Origin: Pelomonas sp051857475
Lineage (GTDB): Bacteria; Pseudomonadota; Gammaproteobacteria; Burkholderiales; Burkholderiaceae_C
Length of the DNA: 64,000 bases
NCBI RefSeq assembly: GCF_051857475.1
Contig: NZ_JBPZGZ010000003.1
Coordinates: 434,001 to 498,000 of the forward strand
Direction of reading: 5' to 3'
Shown here: one piece after another, positions 48,470 to 57,518 of the stretch
Position numbering within the stretch: position 1 is the stretch's first letter
How the letters are laid out: the number at the start of each line of letters is the position of its first letter
Program-made: the position numbers and the translations under genes
The notes under the pieces: model-generated
Seen by the model: only the letters and a program-made list of their open reading frames with translations
What the model was told of the DNA's origin: nothing
Databases searched by the model: none

Positions 48470-48781
48470 ATGTACGCGGTCATCAAAACCGGCGGCAAGC
48501 AATACAAGGTTGCTGCCGGCGAAAAGATCAAGGTCGAGTTGCTCGACGCGGAAGTTGGCGCTGAGGTCACCCTCGACCAAGTGCTGGCAGTTGGCAGCGG
48601 TGACGGCCTGACGGTCGGCGCTCCGCTGGTCGCCGGCGCTACGGTCAGCGCCAAGGTCGTCAGCCACGGCAAGCACGACAAGGTTCGCATCTTCAAGATG
48701 CGCCGTCGCAAGCACTACAAGAAGAGCCAGGGCCATCGCCAGAACTACACCGAGCTGGAAATCAGCGCGGTCAACGGCTGA
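48470..48781 (+). CDS. rplU: 50S ribosomal protein L21
   Basis: A 103-residue protein beginning MYAVIKTGGKQYKV, with RRRKHYKKSQGHRQNYTEL near the C-terminus, both L21 signatures. ATG 48470 is chosen because AAGGA sits 5 bases upstream and the family starts at MYAV; an ATG 6 bases earlier is too near that site. It is cotranscribed with rpmA, 34 bases downstream. Confidence 0.97.
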   Translation: MYAVIKTGGKQYKVAAGEKIKVELLDAEVGAEVTLDQVLAVGSGDGLTVGAPLVAGATVSAKVVSHGKHDKVRIFKMRRRKHYKKSQGHRQNYTELEISAVNG

Positions 48782-48815
48782 TCCCTCTTCTTTCGCTAAT
48801 TTCTAGGAGCTAAAC

Positions 48816-49079
48816 ATGGCACAGAAAAAGGGCGGCGGTTCTACACGGAACGGCCGCGACTCCAAGCCCAAGATGCTGGGCGTCAAGGCTTACGGCGGTG
48901 AACTGATCTCCGCTGGCTCGATCATCGTCCGTCAGCGCGGCACGAAGTTCCACCCCGGCGTCAACGTCGGCATCGGCAAGGACCACACGCTGTTCGCGCT
49001 GGTCGATGGCCACGTGAGCTTCACCGTCAAGGGCGCCAACAACCGTTCGACGGTTGTCGTGACCCCGCTGGCCGCCTAA
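48816..49079 (+). CDS. rpmA: 50S ribosomal protein L27
   Basis: An 87-residue protein, MAQKKGGGSTRNGRDSKPK, the classic L27 N-terminus that reaches into the peptidyl transferase centre. No N-terminal prosequence is present, as expected outside Firmicutes. CTAGGAGC is its Shine-Dalgarno. A terminator follows. Confidence 0.97.
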   Translation: MAQKKGGGSTRNGRDSKPKMLGVKAYGGELISAGSIIVRQRGTKFHPGVNVGIGKDHTLFALVDGHVSFTVKGANNRSTVVVTPLAA

Positions 49080-49116
49080 GGTCAGCAGTTCGGGCGGCCA
49101 CATCGCCCGAAAGCCC

Positions 49117-49141
49117 AAGCCCCGGCTCGCCGGGGCTTTGT
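49117..49141 (+). terminator. rho-independent terminator after rpmA
   Basis: AAGCCCCGGC and GCCGGGGCTT form a 10-base stem with a very short loop, followed by a short T-containing tract (TTTGTCATTT). A second hairpin (TCGGGCG/CGCCCGA at 49090-49110) lies just before it. Some read-through into obgE is likely, as the tail is weak. Confidence 0.75.
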
Positions 49142-49214
49142 CATTTCTGAAGTCTGCTGCGCCACACGACGGCGCATCGGTCGCAACCTCAGCCATTACG
49201 ATGGCTCCTCCGCC

Positions 49215-50288
49215 ATGAAATTCGTTGACGAAGCCACCATCGATGTCGCCGCCGGTAACGGTGGCGCAGGCTGCGCGAGCTTTCGCCGCGAGAAGTTCAT
49301 CCCCTTTGGTGGGCCGGACGGCGGCGACGGCGGCAAGGGCGGCAGCGTCTGGGCCGAGGCCGATCGCAACCTCAACACGCTGATCGACTACCGCTATGCC
49401 CGCCGCCATGAGGCGCGCAATGGCGAGGCCGGTCGCGGCTCGGACTGCTTCGGCGCCGCGGCCGACGACATCGTGCTGCGCATGCCGGTCGGCACCATCA
49501 TCACCGACCTCGAGACCGAGTCCGTCATCGGCGAACTGCTCGAGCCCGGCGAGCGCATCCTGCTGTGCAAGGGCGGCGACGGCGGCTTCGGCAATCTGCA
49601 TTTCAAGACCTCGACCAACCGTGCGCCGCGCCAGAAGACGCCGGGCTGGCCGGGCGAGATCAAGAAGGTGCGGCTGGAACTGCGCGTGCTGGCCGACGTC
49701 GGCCTGCTGGGCCAGCCCAACGCCGGCAAGTCCACGCTGATCACGGCGGTGTCCAATGCCAAGCCCAAGATCGCCGACTATCCCTTCACGACCCTGCATC
49801 CCAATCTGGGCGTCGTGCGCGTCGCGCCGGAAAAGAGCTTTGTGGTCGCCGACATCCCCGGCCTCATCGAAGGCGCCGCGGAAGGCGCTGGCCTGGGCCA
49901 CCAGTTCCTGCGCCATCTGCAGCGCACCCGGCTGCTGCTGCATGTCGTCGACCTGGCGCCCTTCGACCCCGAAGTCGATCCGGTCAAGGAAGCCAAGGCC
50001 ATCGTCGCCGAGCTGAAGAAGTACGACCCCGAGCTGCACGCGAAGCCGCGCTGGCTGGTGCTGAACAAGCTGGACATGGTGCCCGAGGAAGAGCGTGCCG
50101 CCCGCGTGAAGGACTTCATCAAGCGCTACAAGTGGAAGGGCCCGGTCTTCGAGATCTCGGCCCTGACCCGCCAAGGCTGCCAGCCGCTGATCCACGCCAT
50201 CTACGACCACGTCGCCGCCCAGCAGCGCGTGATCGAGGAGCGCGACGTTCGTTTCGACTCGCCCGAGTCCCCCAACGCCACAGAATGA
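49215..50288 (+). CDS. obgE: GTPase ObgE/CgtA
   Basis: A 357-residue essential GTPase linked to 50S assembly. The Gly-rich Obg fold (EATIDVAAGNGGAGCASFRR, GGPDGGDGGKGG) is followed by the G domain: G1 GQPNAGKSTL, G3 DIPGLIEGAAEGAGLG and G4 NKLD. The usual rplU-rpmA-obgE-proB order is kept. The stop overlaps the proB start (ATGA). Confidence 0.97.
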   Translation: MKFVDEATIDVAAGNGGAGCASFRREKFIPFGGPDGGDGGKGGSVWAEADRNLNTLIDYRYARRHEARNGEAGRGSDCFGAAADDIVLRMPVGTIITDLETESVIGELLEPGERILLCKGGDGGFGNLHFKTSTNRAPRQKTPGWPGEIKKVRLELRVLADVGLLGQPNAGKSTLITAVSNAKPKIADYPFTTLHPNLGVVRVAPEKSFVVADIPGLIEGAAEGAGLGHQFLRHLQRTRLLLHVVDLAPFDPEVDPVKEAKAIVAELKKYDPELHAKPRWLVLNKLDMVPEEERAARVKDFIKRYKWKGPVFEISALTRQGCQPLIHAIYDHVAAQQRVIEERDVRFDSPESPNATE

Positions 50289-51400
50289 CCCTGCTCTCCA
50301 GCGCGCGCCGCATCGTTGTCAAAGTCGGTTCCAGCCTCGTCACCAACGAGGGCCGCGGCGTTGACGCCGAAGCGATCGCGAATTGGAGTCGCCAGCTGGC
50401 GGCGTTGGCCGGCGAAGGGCGCGAGCTGGTGATGGTGTCCAGCGGTGCCATTGCCGAGGGCATGAAGCGCCTCGGTTGGGCGACGCGCCCCAAAGAGCTG
50501 CATGAGCTTCAGGCCGCGGCGGCCGTCGGCCAGATGGGCCTGGCCCAGATGTATGAGAGTCAATTGAGTGCCCAGGGCATGGCCAGCGCCCAGGTGCTGC
50601 TGACCCACGCCGACCTGGCCGACCGCGAGCGCTATCTGAATGCGCGCTCGACGCTGCTGACGCTGCTGGCCCATCGCGTGCTGCCTGTCATCAACGAGAA
50701 CGACACCGTCGTCAATGACGAGATCAAGTTCGGCGACAACGACACGCTGGGGGCCCTGGTGGCCAACCTGGTCGAAGCCGATGCCCTCGTCATCCTGACC
50801 GACCAGCGTGGCCTGTACTCGGCCGACCCGCGCAAGGACCCCAACGCCCGCTTCATCGACAACGCCCAGGCGGGCGACCCGGAGCTGGAGTTGATGGCCG
50901 GCGGCGCGGGTTCCAGCATCGGCCGTGGCGGCATGCTCACCAAGATCCTGGCCGCCAAGCGCGCAGCCGGCAGTGGTGCCGGTACCGTCATCGCCTGGGG
51001 GCGTGAGCCCGATGTGCTGCTGCGCCTGGCTGCTGGCGAGGCCATCGGCACAGCCCTGCATGCGGCCACGCCGAAGTTGGCGGCGCGCAAGCAGTGGATG
51101 GTCGATCACCTGCAGCTGCGCGGCTCGGTCAAGGTCGATGCCGGTGCGGCGATCAAGCTGCGCGATGAGGGCAAGAGCCTGCTGCCGATTGGCGTCGTGG
51201 AAGTGCAGGGCGGCTTCCATCGTGGCGATGTCATCGCGGTGCAGACGACCGAAGGTGTGGAGCTGGCACGTGGCCTGGCCAATTACTCGGCGTCGGAAGC
51301 GCGCCTCATCGCGCGCAAGCCATCGTCGGAATTCGAGGCGCTGCTGGGCTATGCCGCAGAGCCTGAATTGATTCACCGGGACAACCTGGTCCTTCGCTAG
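50285..51400 (+). CDS. proB: glutamate 5-kinase
   Basis: A 371-residue kinase for the first step of proline synthesis. The amino acid kinase domain begins RIVVKVGSSLVTNEG and includes VSSGAIAEGMKRL and NENDTVVNDEIKFGDNDTLGA. A C-terminal PUA domain follows (VDAGAAIKLRDEGKSLLPIG). ATG 50285 overlaps the obgE stop; longer upstream frame is out-of-frame read-through of obgE. Confidence 0.97.
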   Translation: MTLLSSARRIVVKVGSSLVTNEGRGVDAEAIANWSRQLAALAGEGRELVMVSSGAIAEGMKRLGWATRPKELHELQAAAAVGQMGLAQMYESQLSAQGMASAQVLLTHADLADRERYLNARSTLLTLLAHRVLPVINENDTVVNDEIKFGDNDTLGALVANLVEADALVILTDQRGLYSADPRKDPNARFIDNAQAGDPELELMAGGAGSSIGRGGMLTKILAAKRAAGSGAGTVIAWGREPDVLLRLAAGEAIGTALHAATPKLAARKQWMVDHLQLRGSVKVDAGAAIKLRDEGKSLLPIGVVEVQGGFHRGDVIAVQTTEGVELARGLANYSASEARLIARKPSSEFEALLGYAAEPELIHRDNLVLR

Positions 51401-51419
51401 ACGAACCAGGTTGCGGCGC

Positions 51420-52040
51420 TCAGTCGTGCGACTCGCCTTCGGGCGGCGTCACGGCTGCCTCCAGGGGCAACGGCCCGCTGCCGGTATCCAGCGGCATGGG
51501 CCCGCTGCTGTTGCGCTCCCGATGCGCCGGCCGCATGCCTGCCCGCAGATAGCGGTTGTGGTGGTTGATGCGGGGCAGATAACGCGCCAGCTCCGTCAGC
51601 GCCATCTCGTAGACGCCGCGTTTGAACTCGATGACGGCTTCCAGCGGTACCCAGTACTCGTTCCAGCGCCAGGCATCGAACTCGGGGTGGTCGGTGGCGC
51701 GCAAATTCATGTCGCAGTCGCGGCCCATCATCTGCAGCAGGAACCAGATCTGCTTCTGGCCGCGGTAGTGGCCGCGTGCGTCGCGGCGGATGAAGTGCTC
51801 AGGCACCTCATAGCGCAGCCAGTCGCGAGTTCTCGCGATGATGCGCACATGCTCTGGCGTGAGCCCCACTTCCTCGTGGAGCTCTCGGAACATCGCCTGC
51901 TCAGGCGTTTCACCGTGCTTGATGCCCCCTTGCGGGAACTGCCACGAGTGCGTTCGGATGCGCTTGCCCCAAAACACCTCGTTGCGCTGGTTGAGCAGGA
52001 TGATGCCGACGTTGGGGCGGAAGCCTTCACGGTCGAGCAT
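51420..52040 (-). CDS. rppH: RNA pyrophosphohydrolase RppH
   Basis: A 206-residue Nudix enzyme that removes pyrophosphate from mRNA 5' ends and so triggers decay. The Nudix box is GGIKHGETPEQAMFRELHEE, and the N-terminus MLDREGFRPNVGIILLN is typical. ATG 52040 follows a GAGG Shine-Dalgarno; a TTG 12 bases upstream was rejected. The C-terminal 40 residues are low complexity. It is divergent from proS, and converges with proB. Confidence 0.95.
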   Translation of the reverse strand: MLDREGFRPNVGIILLNQRNEVFWGKRIRTHSWQFPQGGIKHGETPEQAMFRELHEEVGLTPEHVRIIARTRDWLRYEVPEHFIRRDARGHYRGQKQIWFLLQMMGRDCDMNLRATDHPEFDAWRWNEYWVPLEAVIEFKRGVYEMALTELARYLPRINHHNRYLRAGMRPAHRERNSSGPMPLDTGSGPLPLEAAVTPPEGESHD

Positions 52041-52141
52041 AATCAACCTCAAATCTCTAGTTGGTTCGATTATTGCATCGGGCCACGATCGCCACAGCGC
52101 CCTCGCTAACCCGAAGATTTCTCCCTGTTTTGTCGTGACTT

Positions 52142-52161
52142 GGCCGGGTTTTCACCCGGCC
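52142..52161 (+). other. hairpin in the proS leader
   Basis: GGCCGGGT and ACCCGGCC form an 8-base perfect stem with loop TTTC, 19 bases before the proS ATG. It lies in the 140-base rppH-proS divergent gap. It lacks a T-run, so it is more likely a leader structure than a terminator; function unknown. Confidence 0.4.
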
Positions 52162-52180
52162 TTCGCATTTAGTACCGCCC

Positions 52181-53926
52181 ATGAAAGCCTCCCAGTTCTT
52201 CATCTCCACGCTCAAGGAAGCTCCCGCCGATGCCGAGGTCGTCAGCCACAAGTTGATGATGCGCGCCGGCATGATCAAGCGCCTGGGCGCCGGCATTTAC
52301 AACTACATGCCCATGGGTCTTCGCGTCATCCGCAAGGTCGAGAAGATCATTCGGGAGGAGATGGACGCCGCTGGCGCCGTCGAATGCCTGATGCCCGTCA
52401 TCCAGCCCGCCGAGCTGTGGCAGGAGACTGGCCGCTTCGACAAGATGGGGCCTGAGTTGCTGCGCGTGAAGGACCGCCATGGCCGCGACTTCATCGTCCA
52501 GCCCACCAGCGAAGAGGTCATCACCGACATCGCTCGCCAGGAGTTGCGCAGCTACCGCCAGCTGCCGAAAAATTTCTATCACATCCAGACCAAGTTCCGC
52601 GACGAACGGCGCCCCCGCTTCGGTCTGATGCGCGGCCGCGAGTTCACGATGAAGGACGCCTACTCCTTCGACCGTGACAAGGACGCCGCCGGCCGCAGCT
52701 ACGAGAACATGTACGCGGCCTATTGCAAGATCTTCGACCGCTTCGGTCTGCAGTACCGTGCCGTGGCGGCGGACACCGGCGCCATCGGCGGCGACCGCTC
52801 GCATGAATTCCAGGTCATTGCCGACACCGGCGAAGACGCCATCGTCTACTGCCCGACCAGCGACTACGCCGCCAACATCGAACTGGCCGAGGCCGTGGCG
52901 CTGATGCCCGCGCGCGGCGACGCCCTGCAGGCCCTGGCCAAGACGCCCACGCCGGGCAAGTCCACCTGCGAAGAGGTCGCCCTGCTGCTGGGCCTGCCGC
53001 TGGCGCAGACGGTGAAATCGCTGGTGCTGGCCACCGACGAACTCGACAAGGACGGCAACATCGTCAAGACCCAGGTCTGGCTGCTGCTGGTGCGCGGCGA
53101 CCATGATCTGAACGAGGTCAAGGCCGGCAAGCTGGAAGGCCTGAAGGGCGGCTTCCGCTTCGCCACCGGCGGCGAAATCGTCGACCACTTCGGCTGCAAG
53201 CCCGGCTACCTGGGCCCCATCGGCCTGCACAAGCCCGTCAAGATCATTGCCGACCGCACCGTCGCCGTCATGAGCGACTTCATCTGCGGCGCCAACGAGG
53301 TGGACTTCCACTTCACCGGCGTGAACTGGGGCCGCGACCTGCCCGAGCCCGATGTCGTCGCGGACCTCCGCAATGTCGTCGCCGGCGACCCCTCGCCCGA
53401 CGGCAAGGGTCTGCTGGCCATCCAGCGTGGCATCGAGGTGGGCCATGTGTTCTATCTCGGCACCAAGTACAGCAAGGCGATGAATGCGACCTTCCTGGAC
53501 GAGAACGGCAAGCCGGCCCTGATGGAGATGGGCTGCTACGGCATCGGCGTGACCCGCATCCTGGGCGCAGCCATCGAGCAGAACCACGATGCGCGCGGCA
53601 TCATCTGGCCGGATGCGATCGCGCCGTTCACGGTGGTGGTCTGCCCCATCGGCGCGGATCGCAGCGAGGACGTGAAGAACGCCGCCGACAAGCTCTACGG
53701 CGAGCTGAAGGCCTTGGGCGTGGACGTGCTGCTGGATGATCGTGGCGAGCGCCCCGGCGCGATGTTCGCGGACTGGGAGCTGATCGGCGTGCCGCACCGG
53801 GTGGTGTTGGGCGATCGCGGCCTGAAGGAAGGCCAGGTCGAGTACCAGGGCCGCCGCGACGAGGCGGCCACCAAGCTTGGGGTCAACGATGTGGTCGGCC
53901 ATTTGAAGGGCCTGCTCAAGCTTTGA
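52181..53926 (+). CDS. proS: prolyl-tRNA synthetase
   Basis: A 581-residue bacterial-type class II synthetase. Motif 2 region KFRDERRPRFGLMRGREFTMKD and motif 3 region MGCYGIGVTRILGA are present. A YbaK-like editing insertion sits between them (about residues 225-400), used to clear mischarged Ala-tRNA-Pro. The C-terminal anticodon domain includes VLLDDRGERPGAMFADWELIG. The stop overlaps the TTG of the next gene. Confidence 0.97.
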   Translation: MKASQFFISTLKEAPADAEVVSHKLMMRAGMIKRLGAGIYNYMPMGLRVIRKVEKIIREEMDAAGAVECLMPVIQPAELWQETGRFDKMGPELLRVKDRHGRDFIVQPTSEEVITDIARQELRSYRQLPKNFYHIQTKFRDERRPRFGLMRGREFTMKDAYSFDRDKDAAGRSYENMYAAYCKIFDRFGLQYRAVAADTGAIGGDRSHEFQVIADTGEDAIVYCPTSDYAANIELAEAVALMPARGDALQALAKTPTPGKSTCEEVALLLGLPLAQTVKSLVLATDELDKDGNIVKTQVWLLLVRGDHDLNEVKAGKLEGLKGGFRFATGGEIVDHFGCKPGYLGPIGLHKPVKIIADRTVAVMSDFICGANEVDFHFTGVNWGRDLPEPDVVADLRNVVAGDPSPDGKGLLAIQRGIEVGHVFYLGTKYSKAMNATFLDENGKPALMEMGCYGIGVTRILGAAIEQNHDARGIIWPDAIAPFTVVVCPIGADRSEDVKNAADKLYGELKALGVDVLLDDRGERPGAMFADWELIGVPHRVVLGDRGLKEGQVEYQGRRDEAATKLGVNDVVGHLKGLLKL

Positions 53927-54531
53927 AGCGCCGGCTTCTGTTGTCCAGCCTGCTCGCCGCGCCGTTGGCGGCGCGGGCGGGCGCCCAGGTCGAGGAGCCG
54001 CTGGCGGACTCGATGCGCTCGGCGCTGAGCGCTTCCATCGCGCAAAGCGCACCGCCGCGGCCGAAGTTCGAGGTCGGCCAGGACAACGAACGCCTGGCCT
54101 ATCTGCTCTGGCTGAGCACCATGAGCGAGCGGCTGAAGAAAAAGAAGACCGAGACGCAGATCCGCATCGAGTTCCTCGAGACGGTCTGGTACGAGGCCAA
54201 GCGTGCCGGCCTGGAGCCCAGCCTGGTGCTCGGGCTGGTGCAGGTCGAGAGCGGGTTTCGCAAGTACGCCATCAGCATCGCCGGCGCGCGCGGCTATATG
54301 CAGGTCATGCCTTTCTGGGCCAAGCTGATCGGCGATGGCGACGCCGCGCGGCTCTTTCACATGCAGAGCAATCTGCGCTTCGGCTGCGTCATCCTGCGTC
54401 ACTACCTGGACCTGGAAAAGGGCGACATGTACATGGCCCTGGGCCGCTACAACGGCAGCCGCGGCAAGCCCGAATATCCGAACATGGTGTTTGCCGCCAG
54501 GCGGCAGTGGCTGCTGCCCGGTGAGAAGTGA
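53923..54531 (+). CDS. lytic transglycosylase (SLT domain)
   Basis: A 202-residue exported protein. A short signal peptide (MKRRLLLSSLLAAPLAARAGA) is followed by a Goose-type lysozyme/SLT domain. The catalytic Glu is in VQVESGFRKYA, with GARGYMQVMPFWAKL and MALGRYNGSRG matching family motifs 2 and 3. It cuts peptidoglycan to anhydromuropeptides in the periplasm. The start is TTG, overlapping the proS stop (TTGA). proS followed by this gene is common in Burkholderiales. Confidence 0.9.
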   Translation: MKRRLLLSSLLAAPLAARAGAQVEEPLADSMRSALSASIAQSAPPRPKFEVGQDNERLAYLLWLSTMSERLKKKKTETQIRIEFLETVWYEAKRAGLEPSLVLGLVQVESGFRKYAISIAGARGYMQVMPFWAKLIGDGDAARLFHMQSNLRFGCVILRHYLDLEKGDMYMALGRYNGSRGKPEYPNMVFAARRQWLLPGEK

Positions 54532-54535
54532 AGAG

Positions 54536-54561
54536 CGGGTAAAGCCCTCAGGGCTTACCCG
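54536..54561 (+). terminator. imperfect hairpin after the lytic transglycosylase
   Basis: CGGGTAAAGCCCT and GGGCTTACCCG pair with one bulged A, 5 bases after the stop codon. No T-run follows, so its strength as a terminator is doubtful. It could separate the proS unit from the M3 peptidase gene. Confidence 0.45.
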
Positions 54562-54629
54562 GCGTGGCTTGTGGCTGGGGTGGATAGCGGCGTTAGGCTT
54601 GGCGGTTTCGTCCACAAGACAAGTCGCCC

Positions 54630-56780
54630 ATGCACGCTGCAAAACCTGCCGTCCGACGCTTCGCGCCTCTTCTCCTCTCCACCTTGCTCGCCACCGGCCT
54701 GGCCTGGGGCCAACAGGCTGCGGACAACCCGCTCTTCAAACCCAGCCCGCTGCCGCTGCAATACCCGCAGTTCGACAAGGTGAAGGACGAGCACTTCGGC
54801 CCGGCCCTGGACAAGGGCATGGCCGAGCAGCTGGCCGAGATCCAGGCCATCGCCGACAACCCCGCCGCGCCCACCTTCGACAACACCATCATCGCGATGG
54901 AGAAGAGTGGCCGCCTGCTGGGCCGCACCAGCACTCTGCTGTTCAGCCTGATCGGCGCCGATGCCAACCCGGCCCGCCAGCAGCTGCAGACCGACTACGC
55001 CGCCAAGCTGGCTGCCCACCGCGACGCCATCCAGCTCAACCCCAAGCTGTTCGCCCGCATCGAGACCTTGTACGCCGCCCGCGACAAGGCCGCCCCGAAC
55101 GCCGAAGGCAAGCGCCTCATCGAGCGCTACCGCCGCGACATGGTGCGCGCCGGCGCCCAGCTGAGCGACGAGCAGAAGGTGCGCATGAAGGCCATCAACG
55201 CCGAGCTGGCGACGCTGGGTGCGCGCTTCAACAAGGCCGTGCTGGCCGAGGTGAACGACTCGGCCGTCGTCGTCGACAGCGCCGAGGAATTGGCCGGCCT
55301 GACGCCAGCCCAGATCTCCGCAGCCGCTGAAGTGGCCAAGAAGAAGGGCCTGGAAGGCAAATACGTCCTGACGCTGCTGAACACCACCATCCAGCCGCAG
55401 GAGACCGAGCTGCAGAACCGTGCCGTACGTGAGCGTCTGCACCTGGCCTCGGTCGCACGCGGCAGCCGCGGCAATGCCAATGACACGACGGGCATCATTG
55501 CCCGCGTGATCGCCCTGCGCCAGGAGCGCGCGGCCCTGCTCGGCTACGCGACGCCGGCGGCCTTCGTGCTGGAGGAGGAGACCGCCAAGTCGGCCGATGC
55601 CGTCAACGCCATGCTCGGCAAGCTGGGCCCGGCCGCCGTCGCTTCGGCGAAGCAGGAAGCGGCGGAGCTGCAGAAGCTCATCGACGCCGACCAGTCGGCC
55701 AGGCAGCAGACCAGCTTCGAGCTGCAGCCCTGGGACTGGAGCTATTACTCGGAGAAGCTGCGCGCCGCCAGGTACGGCTTTGACGAAAGCCAGCTCAAGC
55801 CTTATCTGGAGCTGACCAGCGTGCTGGAGAAGGGCGTGTTCTACGCAGCCAACCAGCTCTACGGCATCAGCTTCAAGCGCCGCACCGACCTGCCGGTCTA
55901 CCGCGACGACGTGCGCACCTATGACGTCTTCGACAAGGACGGCAAGCAGCTCGCCATCTTCATCGCCGACCTCTACGCCCGCCCCAGCAAGCGCGGTGGC
56001 GCCTGGATGAACGCCTATGTGGGCCAGAACCCGCTGGAAGGCACCCAGCCCGTCGTGGCCAACCACCTCAACATCCCCAAGCCGCCGGCGGGTGAGCCGA
56101 CGCTGCTGACCTGGGACGAGGTCAACACGCTGTTCCACGAGTTCGGCCATGCCCTGCACGGCATGTTCAACAAGGGCCTGTATCCCAGCCTCGGCCGCGT
56201 ACCGCGTGACTTCGTCGAATACCCCTCGCAGGTCAACGAGGTCTGGGCCGACTGGCCCAGCGTGCTGGCCAACTATGCCAAGCACTACAAGACCGGCGAG
56301 CCCATGCCGCGCGAGCTGCTGGACAAGGTGGCGCGCGCCAAGCGCTTCAACCAGGGCTATACGACGCTCTCGTATCTGAGCGCGGCCATCGTCGACCAGC
56401 GCCTGCATCAACTCAAGGCCGGCGAGGTGCCGGCTGCCGACGGCATCATGGCCTTCGAGGCCAAGGTGCTGAAGGACGAGGGCATCGCCTTCGGCCCCGT
56501 GCCGCCGCGCTACCGCCTGCCCTACTTCAGCCACATCATGGGCGGCTATTCGGCCGGCTACTACGCCTACATCTGGAGCGAGGTGCTGGATGCCGACACG
56601 GTGGAATGGCTGAAGGCCCATGGCGGCCTGAAGCGTGCCAACGGCGATGCGCTGCGCGCCAAGCTGCTGTCGCGTGGCGGATCGGAAGACGCGATGGTGC
56701 TGTTCCGCAACCTCGTCGGCCATGAGCCCGACATCAAGCCGCTGCTGGAACGTCGCGGCCTGGTGGTGCAGAAGCCCTGA
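54630..56780 (+). CDS. periplasmic M3 family peptidase, Dcp-like
   Basis: A 716-residue zinc metallopeptidase. A signal peptide ends TGLAWGQQ, so it acts in the periplasm. NPLFKPSPLPLQYPQFDKVK resembles the start of dipeptidyl carboxypeptidase Dcp. The zinc site is FHEFGHALHGMF (HEFGH) with the third ligand Glu in FVEYPSQVNEVW; the substrate-binding tyrosines lie in YSAGYYAYIWSEVLDAD. Members degrade short peptides. Whether it is Dcp-type or an oligopeptidase A variant is not settled by sequence. Confidence 0.9.
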   Translation: MHAAKPAVRRFAPLLLSTLLATGLAWGQQAADNPLFKPSPLPLQYPQFDKVKDEHFGPALDKGMAEQLAEIQAIADNPAAPTFDNTIIAMEKSGRLLGRTSTLLFSLIGADANPARQQLQTDYAAKLAAHRDAIQLNPKLFARIETLYAARDKAAPNAEGKRLIERYRRDMVRAGAQLSDEQKVRMKAINAELATLGARFNKAVLAEVNDSAVVVDSAEELAGLTPAQISAAAEVAKKKGLEGKYVLTLLNTTIQPQETELQNRAVRERLHLASVARGSRGNANDTTGIIARVIALRQERAALLGYATPAAFVLEEETAKSADAVNAMLGKLGPAAVASAKQEAAELQKLIDADQSARQQTSFELQPWDWSYYSEKLRAARYGFDESQLKPYLELTSVLEKGVFYAANQLYGISFKRRTDLPVYRDDVRTYDVFDKDGKQLAIFIADLYARPSKRGGAWMNAYVGQNPLEGTQPVVANHLNIPKPPAGEPTLLTWDEVNTLFHEFGHALHGMFNKGLYPSLGRVPRDFVEYPSQVNEVWADWPSVLANYAKHYKTGEPMPRELLDKVARAKRFNQGYTTLSYLSAAIVDQRLHQLKAGEVPAADGIMAFEAKVLKDEGIAFGPVPPRYRLPYFSHIMGGYSAGYYAYIWSEVLDADTVEWLKAHGGLKRANGDALRAKLLSRGGSEDAMVLFRNLVGHEPDIKPLLERRGLVVQKP

Positions 56781-56801
56781 GCCAAGGGCGGCCCGGGATC
56801 G

Positions 56802-57389
56802 TCAGGCGTTGGTCGCCAGCGAGCCTGGGTAGCTCAGCGAACTCGAGTTCGCCGAGACCGAGAACACGACGCTGGTGCTGGCGCTCTGCTGCATCAGCGA
56901 GGTGTAGAGCGACATCACGCCGCCCGAGCTCCTGGCGAGCTTGGCCGCCTGCGAGATGGCGGCGCTCTGCTGGATGCTGGTCGACAGCTTCATGGCGTCG
57001 CGCGCCTGCGTCGCAATGCGGGTGGCGAAGTTGGGCTGGCTGGCATCGGCCTTCAGGAAGGCCTGGGCGGCGGCCTTGTCGGCATCCGAGCCTTTGATGT
57101 CGACGCTGCCGTCGCTCTTCACCGAGAACTCGACGGCGCCCGACAGATGCACGCCGGCCTTGTCCATGGCGGCGCGCAACTCGGTGCCCAGCTTCTTCTG
57201 GCTGACATTGAGGTTGTGGACGGCCGTTGCCGATTTGGTGGTGGCCGCGGCGCGCTGCATGGCGGCCGACGAGATGGTCGGCGAGCCGGTCTTGCTGGCG
57301 GCGGCGGCGCTGCCGTTGTTGGTCGCTGTGCTGTCCTGGCCTTGCGGGCTCAGATAGCTGAGCAGGGAGCTGTTGAGGCCAGAAAGCAT
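56802..57389 (-). CDS. uncharacterised 195-residue Ala/Ser-rich protein
   Basis: I do not recognise a family. The frame is intact, starts MLSGLNSSLLSYLSPQGQDS and has no signal peptide or membrane segment. It is rich in Ala, Ser, Thr and Gln, with one strand-like patch (VEFSVKSDGSVDIKGSDADK) followed by long predicted helices (DAMKLSTSIQQSAAISQAAKL). Helical, Ser/Gln-rich proteins of this type can be secreted by signal-less routes or be structural, but nothing here proves it. The frame is opposite to its plus-side neighbour and separated from the next minus gene by 129 bases. Confidence 0.65.
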   Translation of the reverse strand: MLSGLNSSLLSYLSPQGQDSTATNNGSAAAASKTGSPTISSAAMQRAAATTKSATAVHNLNVSQKKLGTELRAAMDKAGVHLSGAVEFSVKSDGSVDIKGSDADKAAAQAFLKADASQPNFATRIATQARDAMKLSTSIQQSAAISQAAKLARSSGGVMSLYTSLMQQSASTSVVFSVSANSSSLSYPGSLATNA

Positions 57390-57518
57390 GGCGCACCTGT
57401 CGAGGCAGTTGATGCCGGCATCTTGCGGGAGCCGCGCGATGTCAAACGGTCCAACTGGACGGGGATCGCCGCGCTGATCGGCGTTGACGCCTCGGCCCCG
57501 GGGCCGGGCTTGGCGCTT

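Noticed and set aside
57493..57506. 14-base palindrome CGGCCCCGGGGCCG
   Set aside because: A pure G/C palindrome is likely by chance at this base composition and has no T-run or neighbouring signal.
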